Positions 28,101 through 37,766 of a stretch of 64,000 nt of DNA are shown in pieces. Each line of letters begins with the position of its first letter. Position 1 is the first letter of the stretch. A model generated the notes under the pieces. That model saw only the letters and a list, made by a program, of their open reading frames with translations, was not told where the DNA came from and did not search any database. Source of the DNA: Methanolobus bombayensis (GTDB lineage Archaea > Halobacteriota > Methanosarcinia > Methanosarcinales > Methanosarcinaceae); NCBI RefSeq assembly GCF_017873415.1, contig NZ_JAGGKD010000008.1:1-64000 (forward strand), given 5' to 3'. The position numbers were made by a program, and so were the translations under genes.

Positions 28101-28772
28101 CACTACATCGTTCATACCTTCTACAAGTCTTGCATACTCTCCGCTGAACCTGGAACTGTCTGCTCTTGTGTTCAGCTTTCCTTCGATTGCAGCGTCAGTA
28201 AGGAACTCAGCCTCTTCTAGTAGTGAATTGATAGAATCGATACAAAGGTTGAGATTGTTCTTTATTTCGTTGAAGTCCCCACTGTAAGAATCTGTGATCT
28301 TTTCGGGTATGTCTCCTTTAGATATGCGATCGATGTACTCAGCTGCAACATTCAGTGGGCCGATGAATGCGTCCAGGCATCCATTGACACCTTCCACAAC
28401 CTTACGGTAATCTCCATTGTGTCTGCTGGTATCGGCACGTCTGTCAAGCTGGCCTTCAACACCTGCCTGAGCCAGCATTATAGAATCTTCAACCAGGGCG
28501 TTTATGGCATCAATGCACATATTGAGATTGTTTTTAATCTCATTGAAATCCCCTTTGTATTCATCTGTAATTTTTTCAGGAATATCTCCTTTGGATATGC
28601 GGTCTATATATTCCGCAGAAACGTTAAGTGGTCCCATTACAGCATCAAGCAGCTGGTTAACACCTTCCAGAACATTTTTACAATTTCCTGTCAGCTCAGA
28701 AGTGTCACCACGGGCATCAAGTTTTCCCTCAACAACAGAATCTATAAGATCAAGGACCTGCTCTGCAAGCAT
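25161..28772 (-). CDS. Soluble poly-HAMP methyl-accepting receptor with two Cys-motif PAS domains
   Basis: 1203 residues, no membrane helix. HAMP-like repeats fill 1-225 and 460-870 (for example [20 protein letters not shown] three times or more). Two PAS domains lie at about 230-337 and 347-457, with cysteines at 270, 279, 284, 286 and at 385, 390, 399, 404. The signalling tip [20 protein letters not shown] is followed by [20 protein letters not shown] and Glu/Ala-rich methylation helices. The frame is open for 26 codons upstream of the ATG (back to 28848) and reads like helix, but holds no usual start codon. It is a paralogue of the receptor at 20670. Confidence 0.92.
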   Translation of the reverse strand: MLAEQVLDLIDSVVEGKLDARGDTSELTGNCKNVLEGVNQLLDAVMGPLNVSAEYIDRISKGDIPEKITDEYKGDFNEIKNNLNMCIDAINALVEDSIMLAQAGVEGQLDRRADTSRHNGDYRKVVEGVNGCLDAFIGPLNVAAEYIDRISKGDIPEKITDSYSGDFNEIKNNLNLCIDSINSLLEEAEFLTDAAIEGKLNTRADSSRFSGEYARLVEGMNDVVETLVGHIDSIPVPFMIIDREYNINYVNSKAAETAGLTTDHMVGTKCYDHYKTNVCKTDNCVCTKSMITNNIEHGEAVANLNQDVSIKCSGVPLKNREGKIIGSLEIFMDQTEIRNALEDSGSKVELLNRIPAPVMAVDKEFNVSFINPAGANAVGKTATECKGMKCYELFNTPHCNTAECRVARAMKEGNTSSADTVANLPAGELPIRYTATPLKNSEGEIIGGLEYVMDMTSEINVTKEVLKLADAAVNGRLDARADINQFEGNPKDIVNAVNETLDAFIGPLNVAAEYIDRISKGDIPEKITDEYRGDFNEIKNNLNMCIDGLGALIECNEVLHKMSVNDLTTRVSDEYQGIYAEISEGTNKALDHNKVVLSTTQEIASGNLRMLETYREIGKRSENDEFIPAYIKMMESIQGLVDQFVELGSAVEEGKLDYRASPDGFEGVYNEAIQDVNVAFDAVISPLNVAAEYIDRISKGDIPEPITDTYYGDFNEIKNNINVCIDAINLLIRDSQLLAQAGVDGQLETRADVSQHGGDFSRIIEGFNNTLDAIVTPLKVSSDVITAYAEGDLDARITMKMNGDFNDLANTLNSFGDNLQKMMGDACEVLSEMSNDNLTRAISVESVGEFRKLTDGIESARLSLNEVVSNVINVADMVVRTAEDMSASTTQLNSSAVEVSGTVEEISRGSQDQSTKTEEVSRTMQHMTQSIQEVACNSQNAATHARESNEKMTELGKTSKELLRMMDSIKEAVSGSATVINDLEEKSNRIDEIVNLITNIADQTNLLALNAAIEAARAGEHGRGFAVVADEVRKLAEDSGNAAKQIADLIHEIQDGTSEAVTSMEMGTTEVSKGAESLGAGVEEIDQVIIAVDDITKMVVDIAAAAEEQSASIEEAASSIQEVAAISEETAAGTEQTAAAVQEQTSSTHEIANSADELSYIAQDMKKAVSRFKTFCSENRQTNNKGTGNPEIAESATENSALV

Positions 28773-28865
28773 TTGATTGTGGAAGTCCTCTGCTTCTTTT
28801 AAATCAATGATGCTGCTTTTTTGCGTAAGTTCGTTTTTTAGAGCAAATCATATTAGTTTATATTA

Positions 28866-30299
28866 ATGGAATTATACAAGGAAGAAGCTTCCAGGATCAA
28901 AGCAATCCTGAAAAAAAATCCCCGGGGACTTAGTGTAACGGATATTTCTAAAAAAATAGGTGTGAACAGGAATACTGTCGCAAAATATCTGGAACTTCTA
29001 AGAATCAGTGGCCATGTAGAGATGGAGAATGTCGGTACCGCAAAAGTTTATTTCCTTTCACAAAGAATTCCAGTTTCCACTCTACTCGACTTTTCCTCTG
29101 ACTATATATTAGTAATAGACACTGATCTTAAGGTCGTTCAGGTGAACAACAAGTTCTCCGATATTGCAAAAACTACAAAAGAGGACCTCATTGGCAGTCA
29201 AATAGCTGATATCCTGCCTCCGATGATATCCAATAAAACATTAATGGAAAAAATCGATGAGGAGCTTACAGGAAAATCATTTGTTGAAATGCTGGATATT
29301 ATTATCAATAACGAATTGTGGTTCCTGAAAACAAAGATAATTCCTTCAAGATTTGATGACGGTCAGCCTGGTGTAACTCTCATTATGGAGAATATAACAG
29401 AAGAGATCCGAAAACAGAATTCTTTAAGAGAAGAACAGGAAAAACTGGAAAGACTGGTTTCTGAAAGAACCTCTGAACTTGAAAAAGCAAATGAAATGCT
29501 CAAAAAGAAGATAATGGAAAGAAAGCAGATCGAAGAAAAACTCCATGAAGAGCATGAAAAAGCGCAAAAATACCTTGATATTGCGGGTGTTCTGATTACA
29601 GTAACTGATAAACATAATAATATAAAAAACATTAACAGAAAAGGTCTTGAGATTCTCGGCTGTACGAATGAAGAAGCTGTTGGAAAGAACCTTGTAGATG
29701 CCTTCATATTCGAATCCGATAGAAAAGATGCAAAGAACCTATGTGCACAGATTTTAAATGAGGAAGGAGAGGCCAACTTCGAAAGCTATATTGTCACACC
29801 AGGTGGCAAAAAAAAGCTAATTAAATGGACAAATGTGAGCTTTAAGGACAAAGATGGAAACGTTGTAGGAATTGTAGCATCCGGACAGGACATCACCGAA
29901 CAGAGAAAAATTGAAAGGGAATTAAAAGAAAGCGAGAAGAAATATCGTTTGCTTGCCGACAATACCTTTGACAGCATTTGGCAATTGGATAAAGATTTAG
30001 TATTCACCTATGCCAATCCTGCCTCAGTTAACATAACTGATCTGGAAGCTGATGATTTTATCGGGACAAATATTCAGGACCATTTCCCGGATAGCGAAAT
30101 TGAAAAGATGATGAAGATTATGAGCTATCGATTAAAGAATGGGTCCGATGATGAATACACTAAGATAGAGACAGTTATTTATGACAAAAGCAAAAATCTT
30201 GTTCCCATAGAGATCTATGCTAAAATGCTATTTGACGAAGAAGGGACTTTTTCCGGTTTTCAGGGAACGACAAAAAGAGTCAATTCAAACAAGGCTTAA
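28866..30299 (+). CDS. HTH-PAS sensory regulator without kinase domain
   Basis: 477 residues. Residues 8-65 form a winged HTH (LSVTDISKKIGVNRNTVAKYLELL). Three PAS domains follow, about 72-180, 235-350 and 355-470, with a coiled coil (REEQEKLERLVSERTSELEK) between the first and second. The ends of the second and third carry PAS-C features (DGNVVGIVASGQDITEQR). No histidine kinase, receiver or output enzyme is seen, so the likely role is a one-component DNA-binding sensor. It is divergent from the poly-HAMP receptor gene and may control that operon. Signal unknown. Confidence 0.85.
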   Translation: MELYKEEASRIKAILKKNPRGLSVTDISKKIGVNRNTVAKYLELLRISGHVEMENVGTAKVYFLSQRIPVSTLLDFSSDYILVIDTDLKVVQVNNKFSDIAKTTKEDLIGSQIADILPPMISNKTLMEKIDEELTGKSFVEMLDIIINNELWFLKTKIIPSRFDDGQPGVTLIMENITEEIRKQNSLREEQEKLERLVSERTSELEKANEMLKKKIMERKQIEEKLHEEHEKAQKYLDIAGVLITVTDKHNNIKNINRKGLEILGCTNEEAVGKNLVDAFIFESDRKDAKNLCAQILNEEGEANFESYIVTPGGKKKLIKWTNVSFKDKDGNVVGIVASGQDITEQRKIERELKESEKKYRLLADNTFDSIWQLDKDLVFTYANPASVNITDLEADDFIGTNIQDHFPDSEIEKMMKIMSYRLKNGSDDEYTKIETVIYDKSKNLVPIEIYAKMLFDEEGTFSGFQGTTKRVNSNKA

Positions 30300-30398
30300 A
30301 AGTAAATAGACCTTTGAATATTATATTTCATAGTAATTATATGTTACACAATATTATTAGTCCTTAGTTGTTTTTTTTCAAAACGTTTGGTTTTTTTA

Positions 30399-30419
30399 GG
30401 TGATATATAAATGCTCACC
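30399..30419 (+). promoter_or_regulatory. TATA box inside an inverted repeat upstream of pycB
   Basis: GGTGA (30399-30403) and TCACC (30415-30419) form an inverted repeat around TATATAAATG, a strong archaeal TATA element. Transcription would start near 30430, about 125 nt before pycB. A dimeric repressor binding here would block TATA-binding protein; BirA, encoded at the end of the same gene cluster and bearing an HTH, is a candidate. The half-sites do not match the known bacterial BirA operator. Confidence 0.45.
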
Positions 30420-30553
30420 AGAAACTACATAAAAGAACATGATATATAGACTACAATTTCATTTCATATGACATGAAGTTAGATGCTTCACTATTATAAT
30501 ACCAGAAATGCTACGGCATTTTATCATTATTAGGAAATTCCCGGAGGATTCAC

Positions 30554-32281
30554 ATGAAAGTAAAAATAACTGAAACTATTCTTCGAGATGCGCATCAATC
30601 CCTCATTGCTACCAGGATGCGCACACGCAACATGCTCCCGATAGTTGACAAACTTGATGAAGTCGGATACTATTCACTCGAGATGTGGGGAGGGGCAACA
30701 TTCGACAGCTCTATCAGATATCTTAATGAAGACCCATGGGAAAGACTAAAAGAACTCAAGAAACACATGAAGGAAACTCCTGCACAGATGCTGCTCAGGG
30801 GACAGAACCTGGTAGGATACAGGCATTACTCTGATGATGTTGTGGAAAAGTTCGTAAAGAAAGCTTATGAGAACGGTATCGACATTTTCAGAGTATTTGA
30901 TGCTGTTAACGATATCCGCAATATGGAAAAAGCCATCACTGTGGCTAAAAAGGAAGGGGCACATGTACAGGGTACAATTGCATATACCATCAGTCCTGTA
31001 CATACCATTGAAAAATATGTGGAGCTGGCAACCGAACTTGCCGAACTTGAATGCGATTCTATTTGTATAAAAGATATGGCAGGTCTTATCTCACCACAGC
31101 AGGCATATGATCTTGTAAAAGCTCTTAAAACAGAGGTCAATCTGCCAGTTGACCTGCATGCCCACTGTACATCAGGTATGGCTCCAATGAGTTATATGGC
31201 TGCATGCAGAGCAGGTGTGGACATACTGGATACTGCACTTTCTCCATTTGCATGGGGAACATCACAGCCACCAACAGAGTCCATTGTAGCATCACTTTCA
31301 GAAACAAAAAGGGCTACAGGACTTGATCTTGAGCTTATTTCCGAGATATCAAAATACTTCAAGGATATCAAGGAGGAATATCGCTGTATACTCGATCCGA
31401 TATCAGAACAGATCGATACCAATGTCCTGCTCTATCAGATTCCGGGTGGTATGCTTTCAAACCTTGTTTCACAGCTTAAAGAGCAGGATGCACTTGACAA
31501 ATTTGACGATGTGCTAAAGGAAATGCCACACGTACGTGCAGAACTCGGTTATCCGCCTCTTGTAACCCCGACCAGCCAGATAGTAGGTACTCAGGCGGTT
31601 CTCAATGTACTTATGGGTGAGAGATACAAGGTCATTCCAAAAGAGGTAAAGGATTATGTACGTGGTCTCTATGGAAGACCACCTCAGAAGATCAGTGATG
31701 AGATCATTGCAAAGATCATTGGTGATGAAGAACCTATCACATGCAGACCGGCTGACCTTATCGATCCTGAATACGAGAAAGCTAAAAAGGAAGCAGAGGA
31801 AATGGGACTTGTCAAAAAGGAAGAGGATATTCTGACATATGCGCTATATCCTGCTATTGCTCCTGCATTCCTCAAGGGTGAGCTTGAAGAGGAACAGCTT
31901 ACGCCAATTATGGAAAAGAAAAATCCATGTGCAACTGCTGATGTGACAGGTATACCAACAGAATATAATGTTGAAGTCGATGGTGAGGTTTTCAATGTAA
32001 AGGTGAATCCTGCCGTAGGTGCGGTACAGGTTGTTGAAACAGCAGAGAAAACAAGTTCTGACTCCGTTGCCGGGGCTGTTACAAGTCACATGCAGGGAAT
32101 GGTTCTCTCCATTAAAGTAAATGTGGGTGACTCCATTGAAGAAGGAGACACTGTTTGTGTCATTGAGGCCATGAAGATGGAGAATGCAATCCATGCACCA
32201 CATGGCGGAACTGTTAAAGCTATTCTGATTTCAGAGGGCGATGCTGTGAAATCAGGTGATGTGCTGTTGAGTGTTGAGTAG
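30554..32281 (+). CDS. pycB: Pyruvate carboxylase subunit B (carboxyltransferase and biotin carrier)
   Basis: 575 residues. The N-terminal TIM barrel begins ITETILRDAHQSLIATRMRT, with metal-binding residues in SICIKDMAG and VDLHAHCTSGMA. A conserved linker domain follows, then the biotinyl domain at about 500-575 with VIEAMKMENAI, whose lysine is biotinylated. It transfers carboxyl from biotin to pyruvate to give oxaloacetate for glutamate and aspartate synthesis. A CGGAGGA ribosome site lies before the ATG. pycA follows after 10 bp and birA after that, so carboxylase and its biotinylating enzyme are co-located. No membrane partner (as in oxaloacetate decarboxylase) is present. Confidence 0.95.
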   Translation: MKVKITETILRDAHQSLIATRMRTRNMLPIVDKLDEVGYYSLEMWGGATFDSSIRYLNEDPWERLKELKKHMKETPAQMLLRGQNLVGYRHYSDDVVEKFVKKAYENGIDIFRVFDAVNDIRNMEKAITVAKKEGAHVQGTIAYTISPVHTIEKYVELATELAELECDSICIKDMAGLISPQQAYDLVKALKTEVNLPVDLHAHCTSGMAPMSYMAACRAGVDILDTALSPFAWGTSQPPTESIVASLSETKRATGLDLELISEISKYFKDIKEEYRCILDPISEQIDTNVLLYQIPGGMLSNLVSQLKEQDALDKFDDVLKEMPHVRAELGYPPLVTPTSQIVGTQAVLNVLMGERYKVIPKEVKDYVRGLYGRPPQKISDEIIAKIIGDEEPITCRPADLIDPEYEKAKKEAEEMGLVKKEEDILTYALYPAIAPAFLKGELEEEQLTPIMEKKNPCATADVTGIPTEYNVEVDGEVFNVKVNPAVGAVQVVETAEKTSSDSVAGAVTSHMQGMVLSIKVNVGDSIEEGDTVCVIEAMKMENAIHAPHGGTVKAILISEGDAVKSGDVLLSVE

Positions 32282-32291
32282 GTGAACAGGA

Positions 32292-33773
32292 ATGTTCAAG
32301 AAAGTACTTGTAGCCAACAGGGGTGAGATCGCAATACGCGCTATGCGTGCATGTCGTGAACTTGGCGTTCAGACTGTTGCAGTTTACTCCGAAGCTGACC
32401 AGAATGCTCTTTTTGCAAAGTATGCAGATGAAGCCTACAATATAGGTCCTGCTCCTTCCAGTCAGAGCTATCTGAATATTGACAGGATCATAGAAGTCGC
32501 ACTTGAATGTGGTGCTGAGGGAATTCATCCTGGATATGGTTTCCTTTCTGAAAATGCAAAATTTGCCCGCAAGTGCGAAGAAGCTGGTATAACCTTTATC
32601 GGTCCTTCAAGTAAGGCCATTGAGCAGATGGGAAGTAAGATCGCTGCCAGAAATACAATGATAGAGGCCGGTGTTCCTGTCGTCCCCGGAACCAACGAGG
32701 CAATATCCGATCCGGAAGAAGCTATGAATATTGCAGATGGCATTGGGTATCCTGTAATGATAAAGGCTTCAGCCGGTGGCGGCGGAATAGGTATGAAGAT
32801 CGTTCATTCCAGGGATGATTTTCAGCATTCTCTCAGTTCCATACAGTCTGTTGCAGAATCGGCTTTTGGTGACTCTACGGTATTTATCGAGAAATATGTT
32901 GAGGAACCAAGACACATAGAGTTCCAGATACTGGCTGATAAATATGGGGATGCTGTGTATGTCATGGAAAGGGAATGTTCCATCCAGCGCAGACACCAGA
33001 AACTCATAGAAGAAGCTCCTTCCCCGGTAATGACTCCGGAATTACGTAAACAGATGGGCGAGGCCGCTGTTAAGGCTGCTAAGGCAATTGGGTACGAAAA
33101 TGCCGGTACTGTTGAATTCCTTTATTCCAAGGGAGATTTCTATTTCCTCGAGGTTAACACCAGACTTCAGGTAGAACACACCATCAGTGAAATGATAACA
33201 GGTATCGACCTTGCAAAACAACAACTTCACATTGCGTGTGGAGAACCGCTACCATTCAAACAGGAAGATATCAGCATCAGAGGATGGGCAATTGAGTGCC
33301 GTATCAATGCTGAGGACCCATTGAATGACTTTGCACCTTCGCCTGGTAAGATCAGAAGATATCGCTCTGCAGGCGGACCTGGCATCAGGGTTGACAGCGG
33401 AGTTCACATGGGATACACGATATCACCATATTATGATTCAATGATCTCAAAGCTTTGTGCCTGGGGAAGTGACAGGAATGAAGCGATTGACAGGATGCGA
33501 CGTGCGCTTTACGAGTATGTTGTTGTGGGAGTAACCACTAACATACCTTTCCATAAGGCTGTCCTGCGTCATCCTGCATTCAGGGAAGGAAAGCTTACAA
33601 CCCATTTCATTGATGACTATGACATCATAGAAGATGTTAAAAAGGTTGTAAAAGAAGAATCCACTAAAGGATCCACACTGGCATCTGCTCTTGCTAATAA
33701 GGATCAGAAGGTTGCTGCTGTTACTGCTGCTGTCAACTCATATGTGGAAGCTGCTAAAAAACAGACAAGGTAA
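32292..33773 (+). CDS. pycA: Pyruvate carboxylase subunit A (biotin carboxylase)
   Basis: 493 residues, the standard biotin carboxylase length plus a short C-terminal tail. [19 protein letters not shown] opens the protein; [16 protein letters not shown], the ATP-grasp glycine loop [28 protein letters not shown] and [15 protein letters not shown] carry the ATP, bicarbonate and metal residues. It carboxylates the biotin on PycB using ATP and bicarbonate. Ten bases separate it from pycB. Confidence 0.96.
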   Translation: MFKKVLVANRGEIAIRAMRACRELGVQTVAVYSEADQNALFAKYADEAYNIGPAPSSQSYLNIDRIIEVALECGAEGIHPGYGFLSENAKFARKCEEAGITFIGPSSKAIEQMGSKIAARNTMIEAGVPVVPGTNEAISDPEEAMNIADGIGYPVMIKASAGGGGIGMKIVHSRDDFQHSLSSIQSVAESAFGDSTVFIEKYVEEPRHIEFQILADKYGDAVYVMERECSIQRRHQKLIEEAPSPVMTPELRKQMGEAAVKAAKAIGYENAGTVEFLYSKGDFYFLEVNTRLQVEHTISEMITGIDLAKQQLHIACGEPLPFKQEDISIRGWAIECRINAEDPLNDFAPSPGKIRRYRSAGGPGIRVDSGVHMGYTISPYYDSMISKLCAWGSDRNEAIDRMRRALYEYVVVGVTTNIPFHKAVLRHPAFREGKLTTHFIDDYDIIEDVKKVVKEESTKGSTLASALANKDQKVAAVTAAVNSYVEAAKKQTR

Positions 33774-33829
33774 TAAACTTTGGCAGCGTATCTTTAATTG
33801 GGAGCAAACATTCGTACGGTGGAATACCT

Positions 33830-34813
33830 GTGAATGATAATAAGAAATCAATTATAAAGATATTAAAAAACTCAGAAGGGAACCCTGTATCCGGGCAGGA
33901 GATAGGGGAAAAGCTCGGCATTACAAGGGCAATGGTATGGAAATACGTCAGGGCTCTCAGGAGAGAAGGATATGATATTCGTTCTTCACCCAAAACCGGA
34001 TATATTCTGGATTCCTGTCCTGACAAGATAGATCCTGATGAACTGAGAGGTATTTTAAAAACCAGTCTGATAGGGAATGATATTCGTTATCATCTGGATC
34101 TGGACTCTACTAATAATACTGCAAGGGAAATTGCTCCGAGGGTGCCTGAAGGCACGGTCATAGTGGCAGAAACCCAGAGAAGCGGAAGGGGCCGGATGGG
34201 AACAGAATGGCAGTCAGTTCCCGGAGGAATATGGTTTTCCCTGATTCTTAAACCTTCTATTCCTCTTGAAAATCTTTCAAAAATAACTCTTATTGCAGGT
34301 ATTGCAGTAGCGAATGCACTTAGGGGAATAGGTGTGGATGCACATATAAAATGGCCTAATGATGTACTTGTGAAAGGCAAAAAGATATGTGGAATCCTTA
34401 CGGAAGTCAGTGCTGAAGTTGAAAAAGTTGATCACGTTATTCTTGGTATTGGTATTAATGCAAATATCAAGCTTTCCGAACTGAAAGATGGAATCAGGAA
34501 AAACTCTACCAGTATTGCAAATGAAGTTGGAAAGTCTGTTAATAGAACAGTTTTCCTTGCTTCACTTCTCTATGAAATGGAACAGGAATACATAAGGTTT
34601 AAGACCCGACAATTTACTGAGATTCTGGATGAATGGATAAGTCTTTCAGACACCATTGGAAAAGATGTTCGTGTTACAACACCTAATGTTATCATTGAAG
34701 GAAAGGCAGTAGGTATTACTGAAAAAGGTGCACTTGTGGTTCTTGACAAAAATAACAAAAAACATGAGATTATTGCCGGTAATTGCCGCTACAGTGATCA
34801 GTTACTGAAGTGA
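33830..34813 (+). CDS. birA: Biotin protein ligase with N-terminal HTH (BirA)
   Basis: 327 residues from a GTG start at 33830; no ATG fits. A winged HTH occupies residues 5-60 (SGQEIGEKLGITRAMVWKYV), followed by the ligase domain with ETQRSGRGRMGTEW (biotinyl-AMP loop), IKWPNDVLVKGKKICGIL (lysine and nucleotide site) and a C-terminal SH3-like cap. It activates biotin and attaches it to the PycB lysine. The HTH makes it a possible repressor of biotin-related genes, including this operon. It follows pycA by about 55 bp and overlaps nothing. Confidence 0.94.
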   Translation: MNDNKKSIIKILKNSEGNPVSGQEIGEKLGITRAMVWKYVRALRREGYDIRSSPKTGYILDSCPDKIDPDELRGILKTSLIGNDIRYHLDLDSTNNTAREIAPRVPEGTVIVAETQRSGRGRMGTEWQSVPGGIWFSLILKPSIPLENLSKITLIAGIAVANALRGIGVDAHIKWPNDVLVKGKKICGILTEVSAEVEKVDHVILGIGINANIKLSELKDGIRKNSTSIANEVGKSVNRTVFLASLLYEMEQEYIRFKTRQFTEILDEWISLSDTIGKDVRVTTPNVIIEGKAVGITEKGALVVLDKNNKKHEIIAGNCRYSDQLLK

Positions 34814-34819
34814 CCTTTC

Positions 34820-35404
34820 ATGAACTTTCAGAAAAGAACCTTTTATGCGTTCTGCATCTTCTTTTTTTCTTTTTTCATGCTGATGACAGTTAATGCTGAA
34901 TCTCTGCATATAGATCAGGCTCTGGGCATGAATAATGACAGGGATTCTGTATTGATCAATGGCACCGGGATATTTCTTACAACAGGTGATTCCTGGGATT
35001 TCTACCAGAATTATTCATTGCATGTCATGAGTGTCAACCAGGATAATAAACAGGTATGGGTAAAGCTTTATCATGATGGTGATCTTCTCAAGGATGGCAT
35101 ACTGGGTGAAGGCGAGGTCATAGTATTTTCCAAAAATACTGAGATACTCAATATTACTGTAGATACAATATACATAAGTCCGGGTGGTGAGCTGATCACT
35201 TTCAAACCTGTGTATCAGTATCTGGACGACGAGTATCCTGAACCTGAGATTGAAGAAACTGCTGGTAACTCCAGTCAGGAAAATGAGGATGCAGTATCGG
35301 GTGATAATTCCCCTTCACAGACAGAAGGATTTACAATATTCCAGGTACTATCATGTTTCACTGCAGTTATACTATGCAGATCGTTCATAAGGAAAAGTAG
35401 ATGA
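34820..35404 (+). CDS. Single-domain S-layer-like exported protein with C-terminal anchor
   Basis: 194 residues. An N-terminal signal sequence (FYAFCIFFFSFFMLMTVNA) is followed by one domain of the Methanosarcinales S-layer type: LINGTGIFLTTGDSWDFYQN, VNQDNKQVWVKLYHDGDLL and VDTIYISPGGELITFKPVYQY. An acidic Ser/Asn linker leads to a hydrophobic C-terminal helix and the basic end IRKSR. The main S-layer proteins of this family carry two such domains, so this is a half-size relative. It begins 6 bp after birA. A TnpB element is inserted two bases after its stop. Confidence 0.75.
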   Translation: MNFQKRTFYAFCIFFFSFFMLMTVNAESLHIDQALGMNNDRDSVLINGTGIFLTTGDSWDFYQNYSLHVMSVNQDNKQVWVKLYHDGDLLKDGILGEGEVIVFSKNTEILNITVDTIYISPGGELITFKPVYQYLDDEYPEPEIEETAGNSSQENEDAVSGDNSPSQTEGFTIFQVLSCFTAVILCRSFIRKSR

Positions 35405-35406
35405 GA

Positions 35407-36804
35407 GTGAACTACCACCGGATAAATCCGGTGGCTTCCTGCTCAATAGTAGTTGTCTACTAAGTATCAACAGGCTCTTCCTGCAGTTCCTGCAGTGCTT
35501 AAGTTATTCAATGCAATTTGTTTGATATTGAGACTTGCGTTTATGTCTCTATCATGTAATGTCTTGCATGAAGGACATTTCCACTCTCTTATGTCAAGAG
35601 TAAGATCATCCTTCTTATATCCACAAAAATTACAGAGTTTTGATGATACCTCAAACCTACCTATTTGAAGAATGGTCTTACCATACCATTCTGCTTTGTA
35701 AGTAAGTTTCCTTATGAATTCAGACCATCCAACATCGCTGATGGCTTGAGCTAGATTGTGATTTTTGACCATTCCTTTGACATTAAGATTCTCAATTCCG
35801 ATTGCTTGGTTTTCGCTAATTATCTTCATGGATATCTTATGCTGGAAGTCATTTCTTTGGTTTGATATTAATTGATGTTGTTTTGCCAATTTAGCAATTG
35901 CTTTTTTCCTGTTTTTAGAACCTTTTTGTTTCCTGCTAACTGCTTTTTGTAGTTTCTTCAACTTCATAAGAGACTTCTTCAGGAACTTGGGATTTTCAAT
36001 AACTTCTCCGGATGAAAGAATAGCAAATGATTTAATTCCTACATCAATTCCAACTGTTGTATTCTCATTAAATTCAACTGGTATTGGTTCAGGAATATGA
36101 TCATCTATCAGAATGCTCACATGATATCTTCCAGCTGATGTCCTGGAAACAGTTAAAGTCTTAAGGATATCAAGCTTCCTGTTAAGTTTCTGGTCAAGGA
36201 TAAGTTCTCCGTTGACTTCCTTTGTAACAAGTTTATTCTCAATGAACTCTTTGTCTAAGAAATCCCTATGAAAAACTATCTTTATCCATCCTATTTTTGG
36301 AAGATATATTTTCGATGAGGTCAAATTGATTTGATAATTCTGAGGAACTTGAAATGAGAAAATGTTGTCTTTCTTACTTTTCCTGGTAGGATATGCTCCA
36401 TTTCCTTCAAAGAAGTTCTTGAATCCAGTTAACAAGTTCCTGTTAGCCTGTTGCAATGATTGTGAGTTTAGATCTTTCATCCATGGATGAAGCTCTTTAA
36501 GAGATGTCAGATTGTTGTTCAAGTCAATCTCACTAATGTTGATCTTGAACTTAGAATACATAAGATTCTTGATGAAAAGTGACCGATTGTAGATGAATCG
36601 AGTTCCTCCGAAATGTTGCTCTAAAAGAGAACATTGCTCTTTGTTTGGATAGATTCGGTATCTATAACCTCTTTTCATTGTAATCACTATTCAAAACAGC
36701 TAGTTTAACAAGGTGTTGTATGTTTGCATAGAATATATGCCTTTTTTTGTTGTGGACGCAATTCATCCACCCCTTGAAATGGGTGGTCTTCTTGCTCCTT
36801 AAGG
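35407..36804 (-). mobile_element. TnpB-only element, 1398 bp, copy A
   Basis: One tnpB gene on the minus strand, no tnpA. The tnpB 3' side ends at GTGAACTACC (35407) with hairpin CCACCGGAT/ATCCGGTGG at 35415-35435; the other end has CCACCCC/GGGTGG at about 36767-36786 and stops before ATAAA (36805-36809), TTTAT on the minus strand. The boundary is supported by copy B at 45300-46697, which has exactly the same length and the same end bases. The presumed guide outside the element starts TCTCATCTACTTTTCCTTAT on the minus strand, from the 3' end of the S-layer-like gene. Confidence 0.85.
35467..36687 (-). CDS. tnpB: TnpB, RNA-guided nuclease, copy A
   Basis: 406 residues. RuvC residues are intact: GIDVGIKSFAIL (Asp), IGIENLNVKGM (Glu) and HDRDINASLNI (Asp), with zinc ribbon CNFCGYKK...CPSCK. 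Nearly identical to copy B outside a central stretch of about 80 codons around the first RuvC motif, where the two differ clearly. It is only distantly related to the TnpB at 17328. Confidence 0.93.
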   Translation of the reverse strand: MITMKRGYRYRIYPNKEQCSLLEQHFGGTRFIYNRSLFIKNLMYSKFKINISEIDLNNNLTSLKELHPWMKDLNSQSLQQANRNLLTGFKNFFEGNGAYPTRKSKKDNIFSFQVPQNYQINLTSSKIYLPKIGWIKIVFHRDFLDKEFIENKLVTKEVNGELILDQKLNRKLDILKTLTVSRTSAGRYHVSILIDDHIPEPIPVEFNENTTVGIDVGIKSFAILSSGEVIENPKFLKKSLMKLKKLQKAVSRKQKGSKNRKKAIAKLAKQHQLISNQRNDFQHKISMKIISENQAIGIENLNVKGMVKNHNLAQAISDVGWSEFIRKLTYKAEWYGKTILQIGRFEVSSKLCNFCGYKKDDLTLDIREWKCPSCKTLHDRDINASLNIKQIALNNLSTAGTAGRAC

Positions 36805-36842
36805 ATAAAATAAAAAAAGTATGATCAGGAAGATTTGAAGTA

Positions 36843-37766
36843 TCAGAACTTCAGGTCTCCCTTGTCCATAAGAACTTTAAGATCTTCAAGGCTCAGACGG
36901 CCGCTCTTCTCAAGTTTCTCTTTAGCAACAACAAGATGTTCTTCTTTCTTTTTGTCATCCTTTTCAACCTGTATATCATTGAGCTTACTAAGGTAGACAT
37001 CAAGTTCTTCCCTGAGAAGTGTTATCTTCTTTTTAAGAGGATCTATTTTCTCTCTGATAGGGGCAGTTACTGCATAATTTTCAGATATTTGTGAATGAGC
37101 AGTGTCTGCTGCTTTTCTTGGTTCATCTGCCTGGTTGTACAGGTCTATCATCTCAAGATGGTACTTCTGTGACTCTTCTGCGAGTTTGGTGATCTCGCTG
37201 TTGAAATCTTCCCTGGATTCAAATACATCTTTTGATTCTTCATATGTTTCCATGAGTTTTTCATGCATTGAATTTGCGTCAAAAGCAGCTCCAAGGCGTT
37301 CTTTAAGACTGAGAAGTCTGCTGAAAAGATCAATCTCGTGTTTCAGAGGAATATCAGCATTAAGGAAAAGTTCAAGGTCAGCGGCATAGGCTTTAGAGAG
37401 AGTTTCAACACTTCCCTTGGATAATTTGTTAAGGTTGTCCCTTTTAGCTTTAAGGTCACTTATATTGTCTGAGAACTCTTTGCTCTTTTCACTGGCAGCA
37501 TTACGGGCCGATTTAAGTGATGCGATCTTTGCATTTATATCATCTCTTTTGGCCTTTGCTTCACGTGCTTTTGAAACCAGTTCCCGAACTTCGGCGTTAA
37601 GTTTGTCTCTTTTCTTTTTCAGTTCATCGGTATTTGTACGATGAAGTTTCAGCTCACGATAAATTCCCTTAAGCTCACGGTCATGATGTCCTATCTGGGT
37701 ACGAAGTTCATTAACTTTGTTTTTGAGATCTTTTTCACTCATAGAGGATATGTCTATATCACTCAT
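36843..37766 (-). CDS. Archaeal coiled-coil protein, 307 residues
   Basis: Soluble coiled coil from about 8 to 125 and again 185-290, separated by a helical segment (LSKAYAADLELFLNADIPLK) that interrupts the heptads. It ends in a short Gly-Arg-Leu segment (SGRLSLEDLKVLMDKGDLKF) that looks like a conserved C-terminal peptide. Coiled-coil proteins of this form are widespread in Euryarchaeota and have no assigned function. The start overlaps the stop of the upstream coiled-coil gene by four bases (ATGA), so both are likely co-translated. Confidence 0.78.
   Translation of the reverse strand: MSDIDISSMSEKDLKNKVNELRTQIGHHDRELKGIYRELKLHRTNTDELKKKRDKLNAEVRELVSKAREAKAKRDDINAKIASLKSARNAASEKSKEFSDNISDLKAKRDNLNKLSKGSVETLSKAYAADLELFLNADIPLKHEIDLFSRLLSLKERLGAAFDANSMHEKLMETYEESKDVFESREDFNSEITKLAEESQKYHLEMIDLYNQADEPRKAADTAHSQISENYAVTAPIREKIDPLKKKITLLREELDVYLSKLNDIQVEKDDKKKEEHLVVAKEKLEKSGRLSLEDLKVLMDKGDLKF

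Noticed and set aside
20670-28772. Repetitive DNA in the receptor genes as a CRISPR or satellite
   Set aside because: Repeats keep reading frame, differ at third positions and encode HAMP-like units; no constant repeat with unique spacers.
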